Assembly (NCBI GenBank): GCA_036897485.1
Contig: JAYMTF010000589.1
Location: forward strand, 1-33,170
From: Pelargonium nanum
Taxonomy: Eukaryota > Streptophyta > Magnoliopsida > Geraniales > Geraniaceae
DNA length: 33,170 bases
Reading direction: 5' to 3'
Shown here: piece after piece, positions 10,201 through 20,884 of the stretch
How the letters are laid out: each line of letters starts with the position of its first letter
Position numbering within the stretch: position 1 is the first letter of the stretch
Program-made: the position numbers and the translations under genes
The notes under the pieces: generated by a model
Seen by the model: only the letters and a program-made list of their open reading frames with translations
Told to the model about the DNA's origin: nothing
The model's database searches: none

Positions 10201-13200
10201 AGTTTGATATACTAGTCAGGTCTTCCACATGTGAGCTTACACTTTTGGGTTAGATTCAAGTTTAACTGTATTAGAGTTCTGCTTGGGGATAGTGACTTGT
10301 ATGTCTTAATTCCTTTGGTTCACATGCATGGTGCGTTCTTTTATCCTTGCACATGAGGAGAAGTGTCAAGAAATCTCAGAATGTGAAGTCTGTCGCCACT
10401 TAATATACTATTTAGGCCTTTCACCTATCATATTAAGCTTTTGAGCTGAAGTCAATGAGCTTGAACCAATATAGCTTACTGGAAGTGATTGTGCTAATGC
10501 AGGATTGTGTCATGGATGCTCTTCAAGAGAAAACTGTAATTCTAGTGACTCATCAAGTGGAGTTTCTATCGGATGTTGATAACATTTTGGTAAAGCAGCG
10601 ATCTAGTTACTAGTTTACGGACATATCTGTGGATTCAATATCTAGAAATGATCTGTTTTGGTGCTCATTAGGTTATGGATGGTGGGCAAGTTACTCAGTC
10701 AGGAAGCTACGAGGAGCTCTTGATGACCGGAACAGCATTTGAGCAACTTGTCAGCGCACACATGGAAGTAGTAACAGGATTGGTTCCCTCGAACAATGAA
10801 CGCCAACGAGAACCTCAAAAGATCGATTTAGTTCATCCCGAGAAACCTCAGGGGTTAAATGATATCGAGCAAAGCAGTGAGGTGGAGAATTCAGAGAAAG
10901 GACAACCAGGAGCACAATTAACACGAAAAGAGGAAATGGGAATTGGTAACGATGGATGGAAACCGTTCTTGGATTATATTCGTGTTTCGAAAGGATTGGC
11001 TCTTCTATGTTTATGCATGATGAGTTATGCTGCATTTGTCTCCCTTCAGGCTGCGGCAACTTATTGGCTAGCAATAGCCATTGAAGTTCCTGAAATTTCA
11101 AGCATCTCCTTAGTTGGAGTTTACACTGGCATTTCAATGGTTAGTGTCGTCTTTACGTACCTGAGGACTTTCTTTGCAGCTCATCTAGGACTGAAAGCTT
11201 CTAAAGCTTTCTTTGGGGGTTTCACCAATGCAATATTTCAAGCTCCCATGCCCTTCTTTGACTCGACACCGGTTGGACGCATCTTGACACGAGTAAGATT
11301 ATATTCGTTGTTTTAACTTTTGTGCACATGAAAATGCTAAATGTTTCAAATTTTGAACAAAGTTTTCTATATAAGGTGATGTGACAATCTACGTGGCAGA
11401 TATACATGCTTTTGTAGCTTAAAAAAGAGTTTCGACGGATAACAACCCGTCATACATGATATCATCGCTCTCTGATAAATTTATGGCATTTGATTTATGA
11501 CATTGTACACATAACGTATTGTGATTTCGACTCTGTGTGCAGGCATCATCGGATTTGAGTATTTTGGATTACGACATCCCTTTCGCCCTCGGCTATGTAG
11601 CATCTTGTTATATGGAAATCGTGGCAACCATTATAGTTATGGCCTCAGTCACTTGGCAAGTTCTCATTGTTGGCATTTTGGCTATGGTTGCTACAAAGTA
11701 TGTTCAGGTGAATCCAGCTCTTACAATTTTCTTGCTTCTTCTTCTTTACAAGATGAACACCAACAACTGTTGGGACAAGAGGTTTAAGGCGCTTGATTCC
11801 CTCGAGGTCTCAGATTCAAGCCTCACTTTAAGTGTTGTTGGTATTGTCTATAAATAAATGACAAGCTCATTTCTTTGTTTTTAGGGGTACTATCAAGCTT
11901 CTGCGACCGAGCTGATACGGATCAACGGAACAACAAAAGCTCCGGTTATGAACTATGCAGCTGAGACGTCGCAGGGAGTAATGACAGTGCGAGCTTTTAA
12001 CATGACGGACAGTTTCTTCCGAAACTATGTAAAGCTCGTTGACACGGATGCGAGTCTTTGCTTCACATCCAATGCAGCCACAGAGTGGCTGCTCATGAGA
12101 ATCGAAGCTCTTCAGAACACGACTCTTTTCACTGCTGCTCTTTTGCTTGTTTTGCTCCCGAAAGGCGGTGTAGCTCCCGGTATCAATTGTGTTACATAGA
12201 TGTGTGCTTGTTGTTTGGAAAGAATTTGACTGTGTTTGTTCGGGCTCTTTGTGTAGGCCTCGTGGGGCTTTCTCTGTCGTATGCTCTGGCGTTGACGGGG
12301 GCTCAAGTTTTTGTGACTCGATGGCATTGTAACTTATCGAACTATATAGTTTCGGTTGAGCGGATCAAACAGTTCATGGATGTGCCAATTGAGCCTCCAG
12401 CAGTTGTGAAGGACAATAGGCCAACATCTGCATGGCCCTCCATGGGGAGGATAGAGTTGCAAGGTCTCAAGGTAAAGACGTCGTAACCTTTCTTCTCTGC
12501 TTGTTGGGAAACTGTTTGTTGATGTCGTTCATTCAGCGGTGTTTATAGATCTAGAAGCTCGATTGATTTCAGCTCGTACTCAGAACTGTTTTATCCTGCA
12601 AAAAAAAAAAAAAAACACGTTAAGTAAAGAGCCGTGTGCGCTGAAATGTATTTTTGGTGTGAGAGTAAGTGAATTAGGCTTTGCAAAATAAATTCAAAAG
12701 TGTTTGTGATTGTGTGTACCTCAGCCCTATGGATATTTACGGGAGAAACTCCCATATTGGGATTGGTGGATATTATTTAGGAAGTCCAATGTAATTAGAA
12801 AACTTGCAATTAATTAGGTCTTGGACCGGGTTATGTGAATCGTGCACGGGTTTATATTGAATCCGGGCATGCGCGAGTCCATTTGGGTCTTGAACCGGGT
12901 TGTGTCAACCGTGGGTAAGATAGTTGTCTCATGTGTTGATTTGACCCGAACAAGCCAAAATGGACTAATTGGGACAAAAACGGACGAAACGGACAAACAT
13001 GCCCGTATGGGCCTTGCACACGGCAGTGTGATTAGGATACGGGCATGTAGCTGGCCAGTACACGGCTGTGTGGCCTAGCCAGTACTGGCATTTTCGAATT
13101 TTGATATTTTCGGGTGATTTTGTTGCTTAAATTCAATCGTACAGCTAGTACAATGAAATTTTAAGAGTCCAATCGTCCATTTCACTCTCGACCTCTTGAC

Positions 13201-14476
13201 AATTTTTCTTCTTTTCAGATAAAGTATCGTCCCAATGCTCCTCTTGTTCCCAAGGGGATTACTTGCACAATCAAAGCCGGGTCTAGAGTGGGAGTTGTAG
13301 GCAGGACCGGAAGTGGCAAATCTACACTCATAAGTGCCTTGTTTCGTTTAGTAGAACCCGAAAGTGGAAAAATTCTAATAGATGGTCTTGACATATGCTC
13401 AATAGGCCTGAAAGATTTGAGAATGAAGCTCAGCATCATCCCTCAGGAGCCAACTCTTTTCAAGGGTAGTATCCGAATGAACTTGGACCCTCTCGGCCTC
13501 TACTCGGATAACGAAATATGGGAGGTGAGACTTCTGATGATACTCTTTATTCCGTCATAAAATGAATGTACTTTCTGTTTTGAAGAAACTGAAAGAAAAA
13601 TCAGTGCGATATATTTGTTGTTGTATAATTGAATTATAACATACTTTTTTATAATGATAGCATTGACTATTCATGCATAACTGTCTTTCTAAAAATAGAA
13701 ATATGAAAATGTTTTGAAGTCGTTTTAGCTTTTCATATATAGGCTTTAGAGAAGTGCCAGCTTAAGACAACTATCCGCAGCCTTCCTAATCAGCTAGACT
13801 CATCCGGTGAGTCTTGTTCTTGAACCGTTTTGGCATTTGCATTGGGAGCATTCTCTAACTGTAATGTTTCGCCTTTTAGTGAGCGAAGAAGGCGAGAATT
13901 GGAGCGCGGGGCAGCGCCAACTCTTCTGCCTGGGTCGAGTCCTATTGAAGAGGAACCGAATTTTAGTTCTTGATGAAGCTACAGCTTCAATAGACTCGGC
14001 CACGGATGCTATTTTGCAGAGAATTATCCGACAGGAGTTCCCGGAGTGCACTGTGGTGACTGTGGCTCATAGGGTTCCAACTGTTTTAGACAGTGACATG
14101 GTCATGGTCCTATCCTATGGTAAGCTCCCACTTTTCACATCTTGCACATGCAAACAATGCAATGACAAGTGTTGAACTAGAGCTGGTAATTCGGGTTTCA
14201 GATTGGATTTAGGTTCGAAGTGTTAATCTGAACCTAGAGCTGACAATTTAGACCCGAGTCTGCGGACACACGAAATTTAATCTGGGTTTTGCCTGATCCG
14301 ATCCGACCAGCATATGTGCTTATTTTGTTTATTGGTTTTGTTTGAATATTTCAGGGAAGCTAGTGGAATATGATGATCCTACAAAGCTATTGGACACCAA
14401 CTCCTCATTTTCTAAGCTTGTAGCTAAATACTGGTCCAGTTGCAGCTGGAACTCATGCAAAAATCTCAAAAATTAG
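7286..14476 (+). CDS. ABCC8: ABC transporter subfamily C (MRP type), ABCC8-like
   Basis: Full-size ATP-driven exporter; plant ABCC proteins usually move glutathione or glucuronide conjugates and other organic anions, often across the vacuolar membrane. Twelve exons: 7286-7319, 7427-9285, 9596-9916, 10503-10589, 10672-11292, 11543-11707, 11885-12179, 12257-12471, 13219-13524, 13743-13806, 13880-14119, 14355-14476, giving 1442 aa. All introns are GT-AG. The N-terminus holds several hydrophobic segments (TMD0 type), then TMD1. NBD1 has Walker [10 protein letters not shown] (about 608), signature LSGGQ (about 698) and [12 protein letters not shown] (about 717). TMD2 follows. NBD2 has GRTGSGKST (about 1227), WSAGQRQ (about 1330) and [12 protein letters not shown] (about 1350). 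NBD1 has Asp after Walker B and NBD2 has WSAGQ instead of LSGGQ, so one composite ATP site is degenerate, as is common in ABCC proteins. The start at 7286 (AGCAATGG context) encodes [12 protein letters not shown] in exon 1; an upstream noncoding exon is possible. ABCC8 orthology is from recalled similarity; substrate unknown. Confidence 0.93.
9533..9601 (+). repeat. Short tandem duplication at an ABCC splice acceptor
   Basis: TCCTTCTACATT followed by .TAAT.GGTCA occurs at 9533-9555 and again at 9579-9601, a 46-bp step. The second copy contains the real acceptor of intron 2 (AATAG|GTCAAAGTG). The first copy reads AATGGGTCA and lacks the AG. Confidence 0.6.
9949..10468 (+). mobile_element. TRIM-like miniature LTR retroelement, three-LTR tandem array
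   Basis: Lies in intron 3 of the ABCC gene. Three related units of about 105 bp start with TGTTAAG or TGTCAAG at 9949, 10163 and 10364 and end about 10055, 10266 and 10468. The first two ends are followed by GTGTTATTAGAGC and TGTATTAGAGTTC, degraded versions of the initiator-tRNA-Met primer site TGGTATCAGAGC. Short purine stretches (GAAATGAGAG, GAGGAGAAG) precede the second and third units, as polypurine tracts should. The intervening internal parts are only about 100 bp, too short for any protein. This is the layout of a terminal-repeat retrotransposon in miniature that has become a tandem array. Target duplications are not clear, so the outer limits are approximate. Confidence 0.7.
12700..13130. 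mobile_element. Probable fragment of a Ty3/gypsy-type LTR in ABCC intron 8
   Basis: This part of the 747-nt intron is clearly GC-richer than the other introns and contains phrases typical of plant gypsy LTRs: GGTCTTG.ACCGGGTT.TGT twice (near 12820 and 12885), CAACCGTGGGTAAGATAG, and paired CACGG.(C/A)GTGTG motifs near 13018 and 13060. No coding region, primer site or matching second LTR was found. The call rests on recalled LTR appearance. Confidence 0.4.
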
Positions 14477-14602
14477 CAGTTAGTCACATCCTTGTTATTG
14501 TTGTTTATGAAAGATAGGTTGTGATTCAAAGTATTGTTGTGTTGATAATATGAAAACTTGAGTTCCATAGTTGTAAACTTTTGGTGATTGAAACTCATGT
14601 CA

Positions 14603-14608
14603 AATAAA
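14603..14608 (+). other. Polyadenylation signal of the ABCC gene
   Basis: AATAAA lies 127 nt past the stop codon at 14474-14476, a normal position for a plant near-upstream element. Confidence 0.5.
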
Positions 14609-15250
14609 GATCCTAATAATTGCTACATTCCCATTCGACTTGGAGTTTGTCGTAGTCTCGTGTACTTAGCTGCTCTTTTCACGTAGTTTCTTAGAACTAT
14701 ATTGAAATTTAGAAAAACCGTCAAAATCCTGCGTACTTACAAAATCCGTCAAATCCTGCGATCTTTTTGGATTGGATTCAAGTTAGCTCTTCCTAACTTG
14801 ACCTTGAAATATTCTTAATCGAAACCCAAATTGTCAGCTCTCTCAGCTAGTATCTCTCTTGAACTTGGTAATGCGGTCCGTAGGCCTAAACGAGTAAACA
14901 AAACGGGTTCAAAATGCACGTGTTCTTATCAGATAATTTTTCGTCAGTCCTAACATTTCTCATCAATTGATAAGTTAGGGCCAAAAACTTGAGTTTTTAT
15001 ATATTTTTTTTATCTCGGCCCATTTTAGGCCCACGGACCAAGAAGGAAATTAAAAAAAATTGTATTATGGGCTTTCTAAAACTATTGTCATAATTCAAAT
15101 TATGGATTAGAGCCCACACTTAAACCTTAGGAAGAGCAAACATATTGGGCCCAATCAACGGTCCAAAATATTCAGCCCAAATCTAAACGGCCCACCCAAA
15201 CCAGCCTTTTCCAATTCATGACATGGCATCGAATCATTGGTTATTTCTTG
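14609..15250. other. Spacer between ABCC and P58IPK; no gene seen
   Basis: Only AT-rich DNA and the distal promoter of the downstream gene are visible. Several GGCCCA/TGGGCC-type motifs (around 15015-15195) occur, a feature common in promoters of plant housekeeping genes. Confidence 0.4.
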
Positions 15251-15251
15251 A

Positions 15252-15320
15252 CACGTGTTAACAAAATCAGAAACATACGACTCGATACGTTCTCATGTCC
15301 ACGTGTAGCTCCCCCATTGG
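15252..15320. promoter_or_regulatory. ER-stress promoter module: G-boxes and exact plant ERSE-I
   Basis: CACGTG cores lie at 15252-15257 and 15300-15305. On the minus strand, 15320-15302 reads CCAAT, ten bases, CACG, an exact match to the plant ERSE-I consensus (CCAAT-N10-CACG) that is bound by bZIP28-type factors with NF-Y. It sits about 270 nt upstream of the ATG of the P58IPK gene, an ER co-chaperone expected to respond to unfolded proteins. Confidence 0.65.
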
Positions 15321-15590
15321 TCGAAGCAACGTGGAACACCTTGTTCTTGTCTCCTCCTCCTCCGTGTTCAATAAAACGCAACCAATTTCGTTACTGGTTT
15401 AAAAAAAAAAACAGAAAAAAAAAAAAATCAGTCTCTGCTACTTCTCGAATCGAATCGGAGGAGTTTCAAGAATCTACAATAACCACAATAATCTATACAG
15501 CGCGTGTTGATTCGATTCATGAACCAGTAGAAGAGTGGAGGCGCGTGGTTGTCAATGCTAGCTCCGGTGATGCTGTCGTCGGCGGCGGCC

Positions 15591-18500
15591 ATGGATGCGG
15601 TGGCGTGGAGAGGAGTGGTCTGCGCGGCTTCTCTACTGCATTTTGTGTTCGCTTGCCAGCTTCTTCTTCTTCAGCCTCTCGTTTCTTCGGCTGCTTCAGG
15701 TCACTCTTCGATCTTCAATTTTTCGTTTCTCAGTGTCTTTAGTCTCAATTTTTCCGAGGTTTTATGGTTCGATCTGTTAGTTTTGTGTAGATTGGAGTGT
15801 AGAAAGTTCATAGATTATGATTCTTTTTAGTTGTTAAGTTTAATTCTGATTTTTTACTATTGTTGAAATGTGTGTTTAGTGATATAGGGTTAGTGATGGT
15901 TGTGGTGACTGTATTTGCTGTTATTGTAATGTAACGGTCAAATTCACTGCACTCTGTACTATCTGGAAAATTTGTGCCTCAATAAGGTATGATTTAGATT
16001 TTGCAGTCTCCTACTCGAGTTTGTTTGATCCTTTGAGCATTGTTAAGTTGAACTTGATCTTATTTTGGTGATGAGGTTCTTAACTATGTTAGGTATTAAA
16101 TTGCATTTTTCAATTTAGCAATGTATAGTGGATTCAATCATATTAAAGAATCGCAAAGTTTCTACACTTCTATTTATGTAATTGATACTTTATATTCCTA
16201 GTTAAAATGCTCGAGAAGTTATGATTTAGATTTCGGAATCCCCTATTCGAGTTTGTTTGATCCTTTGAGCATTGTCATGGTTATGATCAATGCCTTGAGC
16301 CCTTGAGTAGGAGGTCGTGGGTTCAAATCCCATTGCGTCGGGTGGGGTGGGGTTTGGGTTAAAAGGGGAGAGCTACCCCCTGTTGTGTAGCTCATTTAAT
16401 TAAAAAAAAAAATTGAACTTACTCTTTTTTGGTGATGAGGTTCTGAATTATGTTAAATATTAAATTGCATTTTTCAATTTAGCATTGTATCGTGGATTCA
16501 ATCATATAGAAGAGTCTTAAAGTTCCTACACTTCTATTTATGTAATGTATGTGTAGATTTCAAGTTAAACCTATTACTTTGGTTTTGATTGGTAGATAGG
16601 TTTACGTCTATGTTGACATATGGATGCTTAACAATTGTCTTATACTTATAACTTGCACGTGCAGATGGCAAGCCTGGTAGTTCTGCTGAGTTATTTGAGA
16701 GGGTTTCACAAAGTGTAAAGGTGAAACAGTATAGTGAGGCACTTGATGACCTTAATGCTGCTATTGAGGCAGATCCAAAGCTTTCAGAAGCTTATTTTCA
16801 CCGTGCTTCTATTCTCCGGCAGTTGTGCAGGTTATCTACTGTTGAAATTGGTTCTGCTTTCAAGTTTGCCTACATTTAATCAAGTTACATCTAAAAGTAA
16901 CCAAATGAATTTTTGTTTCCTTCGTTTTTATACAAGTACCTACTTTTCTGAAGGTTTGGTGATGTAGGTCAGTCAGTAGAAAATAAAGAAAGAGAAGAAA
17001 TGAAAAGGAGAAATCAGTAGATTGAAAGAAAAAAGAAATAAGGAAGTGAAGATGAAGAAGAGAGTATAAGAGAGAAGGATGAGAAAGGAAGAATGAAATC
17101 ACAATTAAGTCTGAAATTTCAATGTCTTCAAATCTGATTCAAAACTAAACATACATACTATTTGTATAGAATGCAACCAAATCCTATCCAAAATAGTCAA
17201 GAAAATATAACCAAATCTTATCCAAAACAACTAAGAAACTACTCCAAAGCAGTAAAGAAAGTGAATACTAAATAATACCAGTTGTCCCTCATCATTTGGG
17301 AATCAAGACTATCCATTATATAATGTTGATTGATAGTGAATAGGTGTACACACACATTTTGCAGCCGGTAGATTTTGGTTCTAACAGCCCAATTGATTAT
17401 TTAATAATGTATTTTTAGTTTTGTAATTGCATTTCTATTGGCAATTATGATGACAGTTAGAGCTTTGGAATGATTGGAAAGAACACCTTTTTTTTTATCC
17501 CTCCATATTTCTGCGCCCACTCCAAATTCCTGATTTGAAAATGTATGCTTAGGCGCTTTTTAACTGATGTAGATATGAGGAATCTGAACAAAGCTACAAA
17601 AAAACTTTGGAGTTGAAACCTGGACATTCAGCTGCAGAAAAGGAGCTTTCTCAATTACTTCAGGCTCAGAGTGCTTTGGGCTCAGCTTTGTCTCTCTTTG
17701 ACTCAGGCGACTATACACGATCTCTGGAATATATTAATAAAGTTGTATTAGTTTTTTCTCCAGCATGCTCAAAGGTAACACTAACAGTGTCCAATTTCTT
17801 TTCTTTATTAAACAACATTGATATCATATCTGTGTTGTATCGATTAGCTGAACCAAGATAGTTGGAATGCAAGCTTTTATTAACAAGAGCACTTCAGGAG
17901 CTTGTTAACACTGTGTGTACTCCTCGTTGCAGGCTAAACTCCTCAAAGTGAAGTTGTTGATAGCAGAAAGAGACTATTCTGGTGCCATAGCAGAAACTGG
18001 ATACATTCTAAAGGAAAATGAGAATAACCTAGATGCATTGTTGCTCCGAGGTCGTGCCTACTATTATTTAGCTGATCATGATGTTGCTATAAGGTTTGTT
18101 TGGAAGCTCATATTTCCAGCATAAAATGTTTGAAGTTAGTATGTTCAATGACGTGAGTATATGTTCTCTTCAGGCATTTCCAAAAGGGACTCCGCTCAGA
18201 TCCAGAGCACAGTGAACTGAAGAAAGCATATTTTGGCTTGAAAAATTTACTCAAGAAAACTAAAAGTGTAAGCCCTACCGATCTTTCAATTTTTTTTTTA
18301 TCGTTGGTTTTTTCCTTTTGAGGCTTGAAGGTTAGGTGTCACCTTAAATGCGCAGGAGTGTAGCATGGATCTTATACTGCTAAAGCCATTGCCTGTATCA
18401 CTCTTTACATTATCTACTATTATTCATCTTTGTTGAACTCGTGTTTAAACAGGCAGAAGATAACGTAAACAAGGGCAAGCTGCGCCTTGCAGCAGAGGAT

Positions 18501-19862
18501 TTTAAAGCCGCCCTGGCATTAGACCCCGATCATCTTGCACATAATGTACATCTACATCTTGGCTTGTGCAAGGTCTTGGTCAAGCTTGGCAGGGGAAAGG
18601 ATGCTCTAAGCAGTTGCAATGAAGCACTTAAAATTGACGAGGAGCTTCTAGAAGCTTTAGTTCAGGTTTGCTGGTTTTTCCTTTCACCCTTGCATTTCTG
18701 AAATTGTTCCAAGGGTTTATCTAGGGTCCCATACTTTTTTTATAGCTATTTGTTGCCCAACAAAATGAGATCAACTGTTCAGATATTAAACTTGTTTCAT
18801 TTATGGTTGTACTCAGTCGTGTAGTTTGGTGTTTCTTTTTCAGAGAGGGGAAGCTAAACTCTTAACCGAGGATTGGGAGGGAGCTGTGGAAGATCTGAAA
18901 TCAGCAGCTCAACAATCACCTCAGGTTAGTCAAAATTAACAATATGTGATTTTATGCCTTCGTCCCGAAATGAGTGTTTTGGTTTCCATTTTGAGTTAGT
19001 GTGGTGCATTTTTTCTTGTATACCTATGGACATGTATCGTAACAAACTCAAGGAATACAAACTAACTTATTATAGGGGTATTATTTGTAATTTATGCATA
19101 ACTAACTTCCTATAAAAGGAAAAAAAACACACTCTTTTGGACAAAAAATTATGAGAAACATGCCACTCATTCTGGGATGGAGTCACGGAGGGAGTATTTG
19201 ACAACTTGCTTATATATATATTGGTTTATTGAATAATAAAAACTTATGTGCAGGATATGAATATCCGAGAAGCATTGTTGAGGGCTGAGAAAGCCCTTAA
19301 GATGAGCAAACGCAAAGATTGGTACAAGATTTTGGGAGTTTCAAAGACTGCGACAATAGCTGAGATAAAGCGCGCCTATAAGAAGCTTGCTTTGCAGTGG
19401 CACCCCGATAAGAACGTTGATAATAGAGAAGAAGCAGAGGCCATGTTCCGAGAAATCGCTGCTGCATATGAGGTTTGATTCTATAATATCTGATGATCTT
19501 CGTAAACTGATAGTTGAAGGCTCAATGTAATTTTTATAATCTAACGCACCCCTCACATGCAAGCCCATTATCGCTTTGCACGTGGACCCAAGCACCCGTG
19601 CTCAGATTGTTAAAATGGCCAAACAGAATGACATGCTGCAAGATCTGACTTCGTGCATTGTTCTTTACAGGTTCTCGGGGATGAAGAAAAGCGTACTAGA
19701 TTCGATAGAGGAGAAGACATGGAAGATATGGGAATGGGTGGTGGCGGAGGTGGCGGCGGTTTCAATCATTTTGGTGGGGGGCAGCAATTCACATTTCACT
19801 TTGAGGGAGGCTTTCCTGGTGGAGGATTTGGTGGCGGCTTCCCGGGCGGTTTTGAATTTTGA
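15591..19862 (+). CDS. P58IPK: P58IPK / DNAJC3-type TPR and J-domain co-chaperone
   Basis: Plant orthologue of the ER-associated Hsp40 P58IPK, which hands unfolded clients to BiP/Hsp70; the family was named for inhibiting PKR-like kinases and has been linked to virus infection in tobacco. Exons 15591-15699, 16665-16830, 17573-17774, 17933-18093, 18174-18267, 18453-18665, 18844-18924, 19254-19472 and 19671-19862 give 478 aa. A hydrophobic signal peptide or anchor (about residues 10-33) is followed by a run of TPR units (about 40-350), then a J domain starting with DWYKILGV (363) with the catalytic HPD at 391-393, and a Gly/Phe-rich tail ending GGFEF. No KDEL signal is visible. In-frame ATGs also occur at 15555 and 15570; 15591 has the best context (GCCATGG) and matches the family N-terminus MDAVAWRG. 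All introns are GT-AG. Intron 1 holds a tandem duplication with a SINE, and intron 7 a Stowaway MITE. Confidence 0.95.
15988..16546 (+). repeat. Tandem duplication of about 190 bp in P58IPK intron 1
   Basis: Copy 1 (15988-16182) and copy 2 (16220-16546) share TATGATTTAGATTT at the start, GAGTTTGTTTGATCCTTTG in the middle, and GCATTTTTCAATTTAGCA and CACTTCTATTTATGTAAT near the end. Copy 2 is longer only because it is split by an insert of about 137 bp (16276-16412). Confidence 0.85.
16276..16412 (+). mobile_element. tRNA-derived SINE inside one copy of the intron duplication
   Basis: The insert has a pol III B box (GTGGGTTCAAATCCCAT, about 16317-16333), an A-box-like stretch about 40 nt upstream (TGGTTATGATCAATG), a G-rich middle and an A11 tail (16402-16412). 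The uninterrupted sister copy at 15988-16182 shows the approximate empty site (CATTGT...TTGAACTT). No convincing target duplication longer than about 4 nt was found. Confidence 0.7.
16960..17300. other. Polypurine block and LTR-like sequence in P58IPK intron 2
   Basis: From 16970 to 17098 the plus strand is almost pure purine (AGAAA/GAAGA type). It is followed by two similar phrases, AACCAAATC(C/T)TATCCAAAA near 17178 and 17209. This arrangement, a purine run then TACATACTATTTGTATAGAA, resembles the antisense of some copia LTRs. No ends, primer site or duplication could be defined, so the origin is uncertain. Confidence 0.35.
18955..19194. mobile_element. Stowaway-like MITE in P58IPK intron 7
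   Basis: About 240 bp, flanked by TA on both sides (18953-18954 and 19195-19196). The left end reads CTTCGTCCCGAAATGAGTG; the right end, reversed, reads CTCCCTCCGTGACTCCATCCCAGAATGAGTG (given here as two joined parts, the second beginning at CCATCCC). There is no coding capacity, as expected of a non-autonomous element mobilised by mariner-type transposases. Confidence 0.75.
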
Positions 19863-20145
19863 GTTCCTATCATTTCAACGAACCGGGATCCAATTTTGCC
19901 CGATCTTTTCGAGAAGAAGTATGAAATTGACACCAACTTGACTAACTGCTGACAGGTACGCGATGGTAGATATCTTAGGCCAATCAAAGAAGCTTGTTAG
20001 TTTCAAAATGTATCATTAATTTGAGATAGTTTTGATTTTGCGGAACATTCATAATTCTTAAATTTGTGTAACTTAGATTGAAGAAATTGATTATAGCTCC
20101 ATTTATATACCACATGTTCTAGAAATTGTTCATTTTTCATTCAAA
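19863..20145. other. P58IPK 3' UTR and short spacer
   Basis: AT-rich sequence after the stop at 19860-19862. I see no canonical AATAAA. The gene's transcript probably ends before the Helitron end at 20146. Confidence 0.4.
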
Positions 20146-20640
20146 CTAGTTTACATCCCGCGCAATGCACGGGAAGTAAAAACTTATAATAATAAAATAC
20201 TAATAATCTAATTTAAACTATTATATTCAAATATTTAAATATAAAGAACTATGAATACAAATATATGTATCATTAAAAATAACATGAATACAAATATATA
20301 ACGTACACAATAGAATAAAAAAGTTGTGTATTTAAATGCAAAAATAATCAAATCACATGTATATGCATATAATTGATGCACACATAATTATACTAAATGT
20401 ATAAAATTTATACATCATGATTACAAATATTTTTTATTAGTTAAACATCAATTACGAATATCAATCACCAAAATTTAATCTAAAAGAATTTGGATTCCAC
20501 TATTCATTGATTGTTCATCAACAATCAAATTAAAAAAATAACTCAATTAAATATAAAAATAGTTCAGTTACATATACATAAATACAACTATTTATCGATT
20601 ATGTATTTGTTTTTGTAAACTACCTACACATTAATTACAG
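20146..20640 (-). mobile_element. Helitron 3' end with AT-rich body; right limit unknown
   Basis: On the minus strand the sequence reads a hairpin CCCGTGC-ATT-GCGCGGG (plus 20157-20173), then ATGTAAA, then CTAG (20146-20149), and the next base is T. A short GC-rich hairpin about 10 nt before CTRR with insertion next to T is the Helitron 3' hallmark. The hairpin pairs fully on the minus strand if one T-G wobble is allowed. The body that follows is very AT-rich. No 5' TC end could be recognised, so the limit at 20640 is a guess. Confidence 0.55.
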
Positions 20641-20884
20641 GGTACTTTTCGATCCAAGAAGATTTGCATCCCGATTCTCGTTATATGTTCGTCAATATTG
20701 TATTGATGGGCCATGGGCTTTTTCGGTGCAGTTTCTGTACTATTTGCTAATGTGCTATGCAATTGGTGTTTTTCATTTTATTTGGGCCTATCCATCAAAA
20801 GCCCATTAGTTAGTGGTTTCTGGGCTTTTACTACGCCCAACCATTGGGCCTAAGTCGTTATAGAAATGGACTTCAGCCCATTCA

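Noticed and set aside
11708-11857. Open frame running past ABCC exon 6
   Set aside because: The canonical donor at 11708 and the conserved [12 protein letters not shown] at 11885 show this is intron.
15302-15335. Second ERSE-like ATTGG...CGTGG arrangement at 15316-15334
   Set aside because: CCAAT and CCACG are in the wrong relative order for the ERSE consensus.
15218-15742. 174-aa frame overlapping the P58IPK start
   Set aside because: It crosses promoter and leader in a different frame from the signal peptide and has poly-Lys and low-complexity content.
19796-19987. Minus-strand proline-rich frame
   Set aside because: It is the complement of the Gly-rich tail of P58IPK.
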